Source: Bacteroidota bacterium
GTDB lineage: Bacteria; Bacteroidota; Bacteroidia; Chitinophagales; Chitinophagaceae
Reading direction: 5' to 3'
Assembly (NCBI GenBank): GCA_018268135.1
Contig: JAFDXD010000004.1
Span: forward strand, 1 to 43,163
DNA length: 43,163 bases
The position numbers and the translations under genes are program-made. Positions 1-9,558 of this stretch are shown piece after piece (positions within the stretch are counted from its first letter, which is position 1; each line of letters starts with the position of its first letter). Under the pieces are notes generated by a model that saw only the letters and a program-made list of their open reading frames with translations, had not been told where the DNA came from and ran no database searches.

Positions 1-936
1 ATGATAATTCCAATAGTCATTGGCAGTAATGCTTAATAATTTAATTACATCTTCCATATTATTTGCTTCTTTAATTTTTGAAAAGAGATGCAGACTATCA
101 TGTATCAGCGCTGCCAATTGTACCAATCGTATGGTAGGAAAATTTGCAGGGCGCATGCGTAAAAAATGGAGTGTAATATGAATTTGAGGAAGATGATATT
201 TCTTCTGAAGAAAAATATATTCTCTTTGTAACATTTGCGGATAGTCTTCAGTAAAATCTTTATTCAGCAAACCTGCCTGCCCTAATAGCAATGCCTCAAG
301 TTGATGTATCTGGTTTTTATGTTTTGCAAGAATATTTAAAGGCAATGATTGTGCTATTGCTTCAAATGCATCACAATTAACCTTGATACCAAAATTACGT
401 GCAAGCATCCACCAAAAAGTTTCTTCCCAATGCTGTTTATTTGATTGCAGCATTTTCTTTATGGCTGCTGCTTTAAGCTCCAGCCTTTCGGCCACCAATC
501 TATCTTTCCATGATACAAGGGTAATGGCAGGAGTATGGATGATATGAGCCTGGCAGGGGATAAATTTTTGCTGCTGCATTAGCTCTTCATACCGCTTTAG
601 CAAAATATTTGAAACCCTATATTGTAGTTCTAATGTTGGGAAAGGTAGATTTAATTCCACATCATTCTTCCATACTACATGCAAAATTACATTGTCATAA
701 TTTTTGTCGCTGCTATGTTTGTGAGATTGCCAGTCTGATACATTGATGTGCAACTCTACACTACCTGCCCAAATGGTATTATCTATTTTAATTTTAGCAT
801 TTAAAAAATCGGGGCCCTGGTTGGTATTGTAAGTGCCGGGATGAATAATTTCAATATTTTTTTGATCAGTAGTTTGCAAACTGCTGATATTAAAAAAACG
901 AAACTGCCAGATATAATGTAGCAATTGTTCTGTCAT
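1..936 (-). CDS. DUF2851 family protein (C-terminus beyond window)
   Basis: An open frame of 312 codons runs from an ATG at 934-936 to the window edge with no stop, so the C-terminus is missing. The N-terminus reads MTEQLLHYIWQFRFFN and is followed by a region rich in His, Trp and Asp (NQGPDFLNAKIKID, ELHINVSDWQSHKH). This matches my memory of the DUF2851 family, a conserved cytoplasmic protein of Bacteroidota with no established function. There is no signal peptide or membrane segment. It lies 74 bp downstream of the alginate operon in the same direction, but its likely role is unrelated. The strand and frame are certain; the family name is recalled rather than searched. Confidence 0.8.
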   Translation of the reverse strand, partial: MTEQLLHYIWQFRFFNISSLQTTDQKNIEIIHPGTYNTNQGPDFLNAKIKIDNTIWAGSVELHINVSDWQSHKHSSDKNYDNVILHVVWKNDVELNLPFPTLELQYRVSNILLKRYEELMQQQKFIPCQAHIIHTPAITLVSWKDRLVAERLELKAAAIKKMLQSNKQHWEETFWWMLARNFGIKVNCDAFEAIAQSLPLNILAKHKNQIHQLEALLLGQAGLLNKDFTEDYPQMLQREYIFLQKKYHLPQIHITLHFLRMRPANFPTIRLVQLAALIHDSLHLFSKIKEANNMEDVIKLLSITANDYWNYH

Positions 937-1010
937 GTAGGGAGGATTTACTTATAAAATAAATATACAGAAATTGCTACAAAAAAATGTAAGCGATGTT
1001 GATATAGAAA

Positions 1011-2282
1011 TTACTTCAGATAACTTTTGCTAAAATATCTTAATGAAAGCCAGGCTAAAGGTACCAACACTGCCCCCAAAACAAAAAAGGAGATGTAACT
1101 TGTTTTGGTTAAAACCGGCACCATCCACGTAGTAATTAATACACCCAATACAGCCGCCGTGCCCCCCATACCTGATACTACACCAACATTTTTGCCATTA
1201 AAAAAATCGGAAGGAAGTGTTTGTATATTATTAATAGAAAACTGAAAGCCAAATAAAATAAAACTAATTAGCCCAATAGCAACAACAGGCATAGCATTTA
1301 ATTGATTAAGAATAACTGCAATAACAACTAACGCCAGTAGCATAATGATACAACCAATAGTAATCGCTTTTATTCTTGCATTAGCTGCAGATGCGCCTTT
1401 CTTAATAAGGCCGGAAGAATAATACCCGCCAAGTATGCCGCCAATGGCAGCCATTAAATATGGAAACCATGCAAAGGCACCTATTTGCCCAATATCAAAT
1501 GAAAATTGCTCTTTTAAAAAAGTAGGGAGCCAGGTTACAAATAGCCACCATACCGGGTCGATAAAAAACCGGGAACTTATGATGCTCCAGGTGGTTTTAA
1601 ATTTGAGCAATTCTCTCCAGGTAAAAACCTTCGATTCATCTGATGCATTATTTTTATTTTCCAGGATATAGTCCTGTTCTTCTTTTGTAATCCACGGGTG
1701 TGCATCCGGTGTTTTTTTATTGATGATAAGCCAGGGGATAACCCATAACATACCAAGGCATGCAATGCCCACAAATGTACCCTTCCAGCCAATGGCTAAA
1801 TAAAGTGTGGCAATAATTGGGGCGCTAATTACAGAGCCTAAAGATGCGCCAGCTCCAAATATACCCTGTGCAATAGCTCTTTCTTTTGGCGGAAACCATT
1901 CTGCATTACTCTTGGTAGCGCCGGGCCAATTGCCGGCTTCGCTCAATCCCAGAAAAAAACGAAATATGTTGAAAGAAGAAATAGTTTTTGCAATGGCATG
2001 TAGTGCAATAGAAATGCTCCAAAAACCAATAGAGAGAGCCATGCCAATTTTTGTACCGATAGAATCCATCAACTTTCCAAAAACAGTTTGCCCCAAGGCA
2101 TAAGCAATCATAAAAAAGCTCGTCATTAATGCCAGGGCATTTTTATTATCGGCATCACTTATTCCAAAATCTTTATAGATGTAGGGCCACATAATATTAA
2201 TGGCGCTTCTGTCAATATAATTTATAATAGTAGCAATGCCAATCAATGAGATTATCCACCAGCGCAGGCCTTTTATTTTCAT
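1011..2282 (-). CDS. MFS transporter, ACS family (hexuronate/DEH type)
   Basis: This 423-residue protein has about twelve hydrophobic segments and the features of the anion:cation symporter (ACS) branch of the MFS, to which ExuT hexuronate and phthalate carriers belong: NYIDRSAINI in TM1, GKLMDSIGTKIGMALSI in loop 2-3, and GLSEAGNWPGATKSNAEWFP after TM4. It should sit in the inner membrane and import an acidic monosaccharide by proton symport. As the last gene of the alginate operon, 49 bp after the second lyase, its natural substrate is probably the unsaturated uronate (DEH) or its linear form. The substrate is inferred from context. The family call is strong. Confidence 0.88.
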   Translation of the reverse strand: MKIKGLRWWIISLIGIATIINYIDRSAINIMWPYIYKDFGISDADNKNALALMTSFFMIAYALGQTVFGKLMDSIGTKIGMALSIGFWSISIALHAIAKTISSFNIFRFFLGLSEAGNWPGATKSNAEWFPPKERAIAQGIFGAGASLGSVISAPIIATLYLAIGWKGTFVGIACLGMLWVIPWLIINKKTPDAHPWITKEEQDYILENKNNASDESKVFTWRELLKFKTTWSIISSRFFIDPVWWLFVTWLPTFLKEQFSFDIGQIGAFAWFPYLMAAIGGILGGYYSSGLIKKGASAANARIKAITIGCIIMLLALVVIAVILNQLNAMPVVAIGLISFILFGFQFSINNIQTLPSDFFNGKNVGVVSGMGGTAAVLGVLITTWMVPVLTKTSYISFFVLGAVLVPLAWLSLRYFSKSYLK

Positions 2283-2331
2283 ACCAAATAATGTTTAGGA
2301 TAGTTGCAAAAATTTTTAAATTAGTTTCTTC

Positions 2332-3519
2332 TTATTCATAAAATATTTGTACCAGTGTTTTAGTATTATCATCCTTTATTTTTTGTGCCGCATTCAGGTA
2401 TTTATTGTCTTTATACTTATCGGCAGCAATTAACAGCAGACGATAAAAATCACTTTTTTTATAATTACCAATTTGTTTATACTCCCACTTTTTATCTTCG
2501 GTTACAAATGGTATAAGAAAGTCAATTGCTTTTTTTAAACTTCTTCCATCATTGGTTTGATAATTCCAAAAATCAATTCCACGGGTAGACGCAGCAGTAG
2601 CGAGCATGCTCCAGGCTTCGAGATTAAAGGTAGAATAACTAAGTGCAAGCGTTCGCTCTAATTCCAGCGGTTGTTTTCCATCTGGCTCTACCTGGTAAGC
2701 GAGCCTCAAAAAATCTGACTTGAGCATATTATCTGCAATTTTAGTTTCGCCGCAGAATAAAGCAATTGTTACAATTTGTAAATCGTAAAAAGTGCCGTGA
2801 TTGTTTTTTGATGTTGATTCGCTTTTACCATTTTTACTGGTACGCATCCATTGCAGATAGGCAGAAAACCATTTTTTCATTCCGATATCATTGGCTGCTG
2901 TCCATTGGGAAGATGAGCGTAGCAGGCCTACTGCATCTACTATCTGTGGCAACTCATGTGTATCGATAATACCACTTTTATTCCCAGTATCAATACCTGT
3001 TCTCATTTGCGAATGATTGAGATTGGGCAGCATATAAGTAGCGCTGTCTAAAAACCATTGATGCAAAAGTTCAATACTTTTTGTGGCATATTTTTCTTGA
3101 TTGGTAAAATAGTATGCCCATGATAAAGTATTGACTGCACTTATCATGTTATCAAAGTTTTTGTCATCGCTCACCATATCATTTTCAGGATTCTTTTGTC
3201 CGTCTTTCCTGATGTATGGCTTACCATCAGGCTTGGCAGGGTCGGGCCAAAAATATTTAGCAAGGCTAAAATATTCGTGCATATTTCCACAGGGAGGCGC
3301 TATCTTTTTATCCATAACGGTACCAAATTTTATTGGCAAAAGTTTATCTGCCTGCCTGGCTAATTTCTTAATTTCATCAGCCTTAGCTGCATTGTTGTTA
3401 GCATCTTTTTTTACTGCATCAACTCTTTTTGCATCTATTAAAAACACCTGCGGTAGTTGCGCAAAAATATTGTTGTAGAAGAAGAGCGATACTAAGAAGA
3501 AGAATAATGATTTTTTCAC
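2332..3519 (-). CDS. Alginate lyase family protein (PF05426; PL38/PL5-like), copy 1
   Basis: A 395-residue exported protein with signal peptide at residues 1-20 (ending IFA-Q). The mature part is an all-alpha toroid-type PF05426 domain. Visible landmarks are HEYFSLAKYFWPDP (about 81-94), PYIRKDGQ (101-108), LPNLNHSQ and the NNHGTFYD block at about 239-246, whose Asn-His pair corresponds to the catalytic Asn-His of PL5 lyases. Beta-elimination of alginate is the expected activity, in the periplasm or, if further exported, at the surface. Similar Bacteroidota proteins are placed in PL38, whose members act on alginate or glucuronan; I cannot decide the CAZy family by eye. It is 25 bp after susD and paralogous to the lyase at 8361-9557. 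Confidence 0.82.
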   Translation of the reverse strand: MKKSLFFFLVSLFFYNNIFAQLPQVFLIDAKRVDAVKKDANNNAAKADEIKKLARQADKLLPIKFGTVMDKKIAPPCGNMHEYFSLAKYFWPDPAKPDGKPYIRKDGQKNPENDMVSDDKNFDNMISAVNTLSWAYYFTNQEKYATKSIELLHQWFLDSATYMLPNLNHSQMRTGIDTGNKSGIIDTHELPQIVDAVGLLRSSSQWTAANDIGMKKWFSAYLQWMRTSKNGKSESTSKNNHGTFYDLQIVTIALFCGETKIADNMLKSDFLRLAYQVEPDGKQPLELERTLALSYSTFNLEAWSMLATAASTRGIDFWNYQTNDGRSLKKAIDFLIPFVTEDKKWEYKQIGNYKKSDFYRLLLIAADKYKDNKYLNAAQKIKDDNTKTLVQIFYE

Positions 3520-3544
3520 TTAAATAATGTTTTTTAATAATAAA

Positions 3545-5089
3545 CTAATAGCCCGGGTTTTGAGCAATGGTTATTTGTGTATTTGTATCAATTTCGTGCT
3601 GAGGTATGGGCAGCAATAAATGATCGGTAGTTACATTGGCCTGCAGCTCAGCAAGAGTAGGTGTTGGCGCTACATAAAGGCTGTAGTGTGCAGCATAAAT
3701 GTGTGCAAAATGATCTTTAATGGTTTGTACAGCATTGATAGTTGTCATGGTTGTATTATATCTAAGTAAGTCAAACCATCTTTGATTTTCGAAAGCGAAT
3801 TCCAATCTTCTTTCTTCAGATAAAGCTTTTTCAAAGGTTGCGACTGAGTTAACGGAAGGAGGTAAAATTCCGACACCTGCTCTTGTTCTGATAGCATTAA
3901 TGTACCCTATGCTTTCCGGAGTAAATCCTTTTGCTTCTGCCATCATTAGCAATACATCAGCAAAGCGAATAACTGGCCAATCACTTTCCCCATCGCCACT
4001 AATAACTACCGGAAACAAATATTTTTTTACATAGAGCGTAGCTGCCGTTCCGCTACCATATTTAGCCAAAATTATATTGCGTCTTGCATCAGTAGCTATT
4101 AAGTTGGTATCGAGTTCGGATGTTGGAGTATTCCAACCAAGCCCCGATCCGTTGATTACTGTAGAGCCACTGTTTAAAGGCCCAAAATCGTTGCCAAATG
4201 TAGAGCCAAGCCCAAGCCCGCCAGATTTATACCTCACAGCAAAAATAATTTCAGAATTCATTTCATTGTTGATAGAAAAAACATTTGCATAACTTGACTG
4301 AAGAGAATAACCACTATTGGTCATCACATCCTGCAATTGAGTAATGGCATCGGCTTTTCTATTTAGAGTAAGATAAACTTTTGCAAGCAAAGCTTTAGCG
4401 CTCCAGGCATTGGCTCTGCCAAGATCGGATGAAGGGATTTGAGAAAATTTTAAAGGACTCAAAAAAGTGGTTGCAGAGGTAAGGTCTGCAATAATTAACT
4501 TATACACATCAGCTACCGGAGAGCGGTTGATAGATTTTGCTTCTGCCGGCGAAACAGGTTTATGAATTAAAAATACATCGCCAAATAATCTTACTAAATT
4601 AAAATAATGATAGCCTCTGATAAACAAAGCTTCACCAGCTAATTGCTTACGGCTTGAATCTGTAATAGATGTAGTAATATTTTGTAAAGTAATAGCACCT
4701 GCAGCTTCATCATACACAACACCTAATTTTTGCAATACTATGTTGCAATTTTTAATGTTATTGTAAGTATCTATCCAATAATTGTAAATACCCTGGTGAG
4801 TAGTAGCTGGAATAAATTCATCAAGGTCGCTCAAATCACGATTGGTAGAGCTGGTACTTCCCTCAGAGCCCATGATAGAATTATCTGAACGCAATTCCGT
4901 CAATTGCCACTCACGATACATAGGTTTTTGTAAACCATTATAACAGGCAGTTACCCCTGCTTTTACTTCATCATAATTTCTATAATAAGTAGCGGTATTA
5001 AGATTTGACTCCGGATATAAGTCAATTACTTTTTTACAGGATGCTAAAGTAAAGCTGCCTATGATTATTAAATATGGAATGTATTTCAT
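3545..5089 (-). CDS. susD: SusD/RagB family outer-membrane glycan-binding lipoprotein
   Basis: A 514-residue lipoprotein with signal and lipobox LASC, lipidated Cys at 18. The N-terminal part (DLYPESNLNTATYYRNYDE) and the TPR-like helices with GEALFIRGYHYFNLVRLFGDV are the standard SusD signature; the C-terminus has RFADVLLMMAEAKG, EERRLEFAFENQRWFDLLRY and LLPIPQHEIDTN. SusD proteins cap the SusC barrel on the cell surface and hold oligosaccharides for import. It lies 19 bp downstream of susC. From its neighbours the ligand is most likely alginate oligomers. Family assignment is very firm. Confidence 0.95.
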   Translation of the reverse strand: MKYIPYLIIIGSFTLASCKKVIDLYPESNLNTATYYRNYDEVKAGVTACYNGLQKPMYREWQLTELRSDNSIMGSEGSTSSTNRDLSDLDEFIPATTHQGIYNYWIDTYNNIKNCNIVLQKLGVVYDEAAGAITLQNITTSITDSSRKQLAGEALFIRGYHYFNLVRLFGDVFLIHKPVSPAEAKSINRSPVADVYKLIIADLTSATTFLSPLKFSQIPSSDLGRANAWSAKALLAKVYLTLNRKADAITQLQDVMTNSGYSLQSSYANVFSINNEMNSEIIFAVRYKSGGLGLGSTFGNDFGPLNSGSTVINGSGLGWNTPTSELDTNLIATDARRNIILAKYGSGTAATLYVKKYLFPVVISGDGESDWPVIRFADVLLMMAEAKGFTPESIGYINAIRTRAGVGILPPSVNSVATFEKALSEERRLEFAFENQRWFDLLRYNTTMTTINAVQTIKDHFAHIYAAHYSLYVAPTPTLAELQANVTTDHLLLPIPQHEIDTNTQITIAQNPGY

Positions 5090-5108
5090 AAAATAATTTT
5101 TTTTGTCA

Positions 5109-8100
5109 TTAAAAATTTAAATCAACTCCCAGCAAAAATGTTTTTTGAAAAGGGAAACTACCACGCTGATACCCATCAATCAATGGAGTAGCATAAGGCC
5201 CGGAATTGAAGCGGCCTTCGGGGTTAATGCCTCTATAACCACTAGCTGCATGAAAGAAAAGATTTTGTGCAGAGAAGTAAAAACGAAGTGAGCTTAATTT
5301 AGCTCTTTCTATCCACTTGCCGGGAAGCGTGTACCCAAGCAATACTTCACGAAGTGCATAATAAGAAGCGTCTTCTACTACATAATCGGTAAGCATCCAG
5401 TTAAATCCTAAAGTTGAGTAAGGGGTTTTACCATCTCCCGGAAACATTGGGCTTATCCACCTGTTTTGATTATAATTTTTATTGTATCTTTTTGTTTCAT
5501 TGTAATTAGGATCGCCATTAATTAAACTGCCGCCCTGCACACCCTGGAATGAAAAACTAAGATCAAAATTATGCAGGGTGAAGTTATTGACTAAGCCCCA
5601 TGTAAATTTTGGATATGGATTTCCGGTAACTACCCTGTCATTTGCATCAATGATATTATTGCCATCTACATCTACTAATTTTAGTCCGCCCGGTACAAAC
5701 ACATTACTCAGGCTGCTTTTCAATCCTTTTGCCTGCGCATCATTTATTTCTGCCTGCGATAACCATACCCCATCAGTTTTGTATCCATAAAACTGCACCA
5801 ATGGTCCGCCTACCATGTTTAAGTACAGCTCTGTTCTTTCGCCCTGGTTTAGCAATTTAGATTCGGCACCTAATTCAGAAATTACATTTTTTGTGTGAGA
5901 AATATTTCCGGAGGTAGTCCATTTGAAATTTTTGGTATTAATATTATTAGTATTTACGGCAAGTTCAATACCATTATTTTTTAAGCTTCCGATATTATTA
6001 AAGAAAAGATCAACACCTGTAAAAGCCATATTGGCTTGCTGTAGTAATAAACGATCAGTTTTTGACTGGTAAATATCTAGAGAAAATGAGATGGCATTTT
6101 TTAAAAGAGATACATCTATACCTGCATTGTATTGAAATGTTCGCTCCCATGTAATATTAGGATTAGACTGAATATTAGGAGAAGGCACCTGGCCGGATGA
6201 TACAGGTGAAGATGCAGTACCAAAAGAATAATTTACGGGATAAAGAACATCTACAAAACCATAATCCTGAATATTATTATTGCCGGTGGTACCATAGCTT
6301 AGCCTGAGTTTCAGATTGTCTAACCAATTTACATTTTGTAAAAACTTTTCTTTGCTTGCCACCCAACCTAATGAAACTGAGGGAAAGCTACCCCACTTTT
6401 GGCCGGGGCCAAATTTAGAGCTACCATCTGTTCTAAAACTTGCGGCAAATAAATATTTATTTTGATAATCATAAGTAATCCTGCCGAGGTAAGAAAGCAA
6501 ACCAATGGAGCTTTTATAATTATAAGTGCCTTGTAAATTCCCATTGGCATCTAAGCTTGGAGCCACTATTATTTTTGCCTGGTTTAAAGTGGTAATATTA
6601 TCACTTGGATAGTCCTGGCCCACAGAATGATCTAAATTAGATTTTGTTTTTTCTGCAGTAAACCCTGCCAAAATATTAAAAGTATGACCCTTGATTTTTT
6701 TGGTATAATTAAAAGTGTTTTCATTTAAAAGATCAATATACAGGTTGTTACTGTAGATGCCTGTATTTACATCTCCTGCCCTGTTTGAATTTCGCTTTGC
6801 AAAATCGAGTCCACGAGAATAGCTAATATAATTACTAAGTAAAGACTTAAAATTTAAACCGGGAATGATATTAATATTAAGCTCAGCCGATGAAAGCAAA
6901 CGATATTCATTTGAAGTAATACTTCTTGTTTCTAAAACCGTTTTTGGAGTATTGTTTGATGTGCTGAATGGATTGACAGGCGTTACAGTATTATAAAAAC
7001 TTCCATCGGGCATAAGGCCACTGTACACTCTGCCATTGTACATATTTGCTTGTACAAAATCGCCAATTTGAGTACTGGTATAAGCAGGATTTTGCCTAAT
7101 AAAATTAATATTGGAAGAATCTACATATACAGGGAGGTAAGATTGGAATCTTACAAAATCGATATAATTTACAGAAGGCCTTTCTCTTTTAATGTAAGAA
7201 GGATTTACATTGATAGTTAATTTAATTCTTTTACTAAGCTCGGCATCAATTTTACTTTTTGCATTAAATCTTTCAAATTCACTATGGTACATCATCCCCT
7301 GATCGTTTTGATATCCTGCACCAAAATAATATTTTAACCCGCTATTGCCGCCGGAAACATTCATTTGCAAATTTTTAATACCTGCATTTCTAATAGCCTG
7401 ATGCTGCCAATCGGTTTGAGCGCCGCCTCTTAAAGTGTTTTCAATGATGTAGGCTCCTCTTTCTGCAGTAGATGCAATTTGAGTAGTTGTTGGCGGAGTA
7501 ATAGAAGTATCTTTTAATTTAAGAGAAGCCTCATAAAACAACATATTGGTATATTCAGATGTTGTCATCATGGGGTATAACTCATAAGCCTGTTTATTGC
7601 CTACAGAATATTTCAGGTTAAATTTTGGCTTGCCTGATTTTCCACTTTTTGTAGTAATTAATATAACTCCATTGGCGCCTCTTGACCCATAAATAGCAGC
7701 AGATGCTGCATCTTTCAACACTTCTACAGATGCTACATCTGCCATATTAATAAACCCAAGTCCATCGGGTACAGGCTGCCCATCTACCACCACAAGCGGG
7801 CTTGCATTAGCATTAATTGAGCTAATACCTCTTACCTGCACTTTAGGGTCTGCACCTGCTTCTGATGCTACATTTTGAATAGTAACACCTGCAATTTTTC
7901 CCTGCAATGCCTGGTCTATTCTTGAGGAGGATGTTTCATCCAACCTGTCATTTTGATATTTTGAAACGGCTCCTGTAACACTGGATCTTTTTTGTGTACC
8001 ATAGCCAATTACTACCACTTCATCATTTGAAACGGCAGAAGATACCAGAGAAATATCAATATTGGTGCTTTTATTTACATGTACAGATTGCGATTTGTAA

Positions 8101-8330
8101 CCAACGAAAGAAAAGATAAGAGTAGTGGTTTTGCTATCTACCTGTATGCTGTACTTACCTTCAGTATTGGTGGCTACCCCACCCTTTTGCCCTACTGCAA
8201 GTACTGATACTCCTAGTAAGGGTTGGTTATTGGCATTATCAATTACCCTTCCGGTAATTAGTTTTTTTTGTGCACTTACGCTTCCGCATACAAGCAGTAG
8301 AGCCAGCCACAAAGTTTTACATTTTTTCAT
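5109..8330 (-). CDS. susC: SusC/RagA family TonB-linked outer-membrane transporter
   Basis: A 1073-residue protein with a signal peptide (about 1-20), a CarboxypepD_reg-like domain (ITGRVIDNANNQPLLGVSVL, about 24-95), the conserved linker DEVVVIGYGTQKRSSVTGAV, a plug domain with LQGKIAGVTIQ, RGISSIN and SAAIYGSRGANGVILITTKSG (about 130-230), and a long 22-strand barrel ending in an aromatic C-terminus (FLLGVDLNF). There is no N-terminal STN domain, so no direct anti-sigma signalling is expected. It imports oligosaccharides captured by SusD, driven by TonB. It sits between the two PF05426 lyases with only 30 bp upstream of its start, so it depends on the operon promoter. Confidence 0.96.
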   Translation of the reverse strand: MKKCKTLWLALLLVCGSVSAQKKLITGRVIDNANNQPLLGVSVLAVGQKGGVATNTEGKYSIQVDSKTTTLIFSFVGYKSQSVHVNKSTNIDISLVSSAVSNDEVVVIGYGTQKRSSVTGAVSKYQNDRLDETSSSRIDQALQGKIAGVTIQNVASEAGADPKVQVRGISSINANASPLVVVDGQPVPDGLGFINMADVASVEVLKDAASAAIYGSRGANGVILITTKSGKSGKPKFNLKYSVGNKQAYELYPMMTTSEYTNMLFYEASLKLKDTSITPPTTTQIASTAERGAYIIENTLRGGAQTDWQHQAIRNAGIKNLQMNVSGGNSGLKYYFGAGYQNDQGMMYHSEFERFNAKSKIDAELSKRIKLTINVNPSYIKRERPSVNYIDFVRFQSYLPVYVDSSNINFIRQNPAYTSTQIGDFVQANMYNGRVYSGLMPDGSFYNTVTPVNPFSTSNNTPKTVLETRSITSNEYRLLSSAELNINIIPGLNFKSLLSNYISYSRGLDFAKRNSNRAGDVNTGIYSNNLYIDLLNENTFNYTKKIKGHTFNILAGFTAEKTKSNLDHSVGQDYPSDNITTLNQAKIIVAPSLDANGNLQGTYNYKSSIGLLSYLGRITYDYQNKYLFAASFRTDGSSKFGPGQKWGSFPSVSLGWVASKEKFLQNVNWLDNLKLRLSYGTTGNNNIQDYGFVDVLYPVNYSFGTASSPVSSGQVPSPNIQSNPNITWERTFQYNAGIDVSLLKNAISFSLDIYQSKTDRLLLQQANMAFTGVDLFFNNIGSLKNNGIELAVNTNNINTKNFKWTTSGNISHTKNVISELGAESKLLNQGERTELYLNMVGGPLVQFYGYKTDGVWLSQAEINDAQAKGLKSSLSNVFVPGGLKLVDVDGNNIIDANDRVVTGNPYPKFTWGLVNNFTLHNFDLSFSFQGVQGGSLINGDPNYNETKRYNKNYNQNRWISPMFPGDGKTPYSTLGFNWMLTDYVVEDASYYALREVLLGYTLPGKWIERAKLSSLRFYFSAQNLFFHAASGYRGINPEGRFNSGPYATPLIDGYQRGSFPFQKTFLLGVDLNF

Positions 8331-8360
8331 AACAGCAGTTTAAATATTTGCAAATAGTAA

Positions 8361-9557
8361 TTAATATAGTAACCAGTTTATTGAACGCTTGCCTTTTCCA
8401 TCTTCAGATAATGCAACAGCATTTCTGCAATTGTTGCAATGGTACTTATTGGCGCCATCTAACAGTAACGGGTATGCGTCAGTTTTATCAAAATCTTTTA
8501 TTTGCTGGCCTTCCCAATTTTTGTTGCCCAGCAGGTAAGGGCTAAGTGCATCAAAAGCTTTTTTTAAAGACTTACCGCCCGGGCTTGTATAATTCCAAAA
8601 ATCCACATCCAATTTGCCGGCCATCTCTGCAATATTGAAAAACGCCTGCAATACAAAACAGGTGTAGTGTAAGGAGATGGTTCTTTCCATTTCTTTGGGA
8701 AAAGAGCCTGCATCATCCAGTTGCATATCGAGCCTGTTCTTTGCATTGTTGATGATATCCTTTGCAGCAGAATTATTATTAGTGTAAAGCGCTATTGCTA
8801 ATCTTAGCGCATCGTACCACACCCCATGATTATTATCTGCATGTAATTCTGACTTTCCATTTTTACTGGTTTGCATCCACTGCAAGAATGAAGCAAACCA
8901 TATTTTCATTTCAGTTTGATTTTTTTTTGTCCAATATTTTGAATCTTGCATAAGCCCAATAGCATCTATTACTTTTATAAAATGCCTTGCATCTATCAAA
9001 CCCGCTCCCCTACCCTCATTTACTCCTTTTATTGCCTGTGCATAATTGAGGTTTGGATTCATTTTAGTAGCAGGGTTTATAAACCAAACCTTAATTAATG
9101 TAGCAGCATGTTGTGCATACCCACCATTGCCAGAAAAATAATATGCCAGCGAAAGGGTAAAAATTTTATCGCATAAGGCAGGCATATATTCTTTGTCTTT
9201 ATAAACTTTAACCTCAGGGTTAGTTTGCCCGTCTTTTCTGATATATGGCAATCCGTCTGCTTTTGAAGAATCAGGCCAGAAATAAGGCGCAAGGCTCATG
9301 TAATCATGCTTATCGCCACTTGGCGGAATATTTATTTTAGCCATCACGCTCACCGGCTCAAACTGCATTGCTTTATCTGCATCTTTTAATAATTTTTTAT
9401 AAGCAGGCATTACATCTTCCTCTTTATTTAAAATAGCTGATTTGCTTTTTTGCAGGCGCTGCATGTTTAATGAATACACAACTGGCTTAGAACCTGCATC
9501 TGCCATAAAAGCTGTGATAACTAATGCAAGAAATGATATTAAAAACTTCAGTTTCAT
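8361..9557 (-). CDS. Alginate lyase family protein (PF05426; PL38/PL5-like), copy 2
   Basis: A 398-residue exported protein with signal peptide at about 1-21. It shares the layout of the paralogue at 2332-3519: HDYMSLAPYFWPDSSKADG (about 84-102), LPYIRKDGQTNPE, MNPNLNYAQAIKG and DNNHGVWYDALRLAIALY with the catalytic-type Asn-His at about 243-244. Here the residues after NNHG are VWYDA, closer to the usual family pattern than TFYDL of copy 1. Expected activity is beta-elimination of alginate. It follows the MBG protein by a single base and precedes susC by 30 bp. A pair of divergent paralogues flanking susCD suggests different M/G block preference, which is inference. Confidence 0.82.
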   Translation of the reverse strand: MKLKFLISFLALVITAFMADAGSKPVVYSLNMQRLQKSKSAILNKEEDVMPAYKKLLKDADKAMQFEPVSVMAKINIPPSGDKHDYMSLAPYFWPDSSKADGLPYIRKDGQTNPEVKVYKDKEYMPALCDKIFTLSLAYYFSGNGGYAQHAATLIKVWFINPATKMNPNLNYAQAIKGVNEGRGAGLIDARHFIKVIDAIGLMQDSKYWTKKNQTEMKIWFASFLQWMQTSKNGKSELHADNNHGVWYDALRLAIALYTNNNSAAKDIINNAKNRLDMQLDDAGSFPKEMERTISLHYTCFVLQAFFNIAEMAGKLDVDFWNYTSPGGKSLKKAFDALSPYLLGNKNWEGQQIKDFDKTDAYPLLLDGANKYHCNNCRNAVALSEDGKGKRSINWLLY

Positions 9558-9558
9558 G

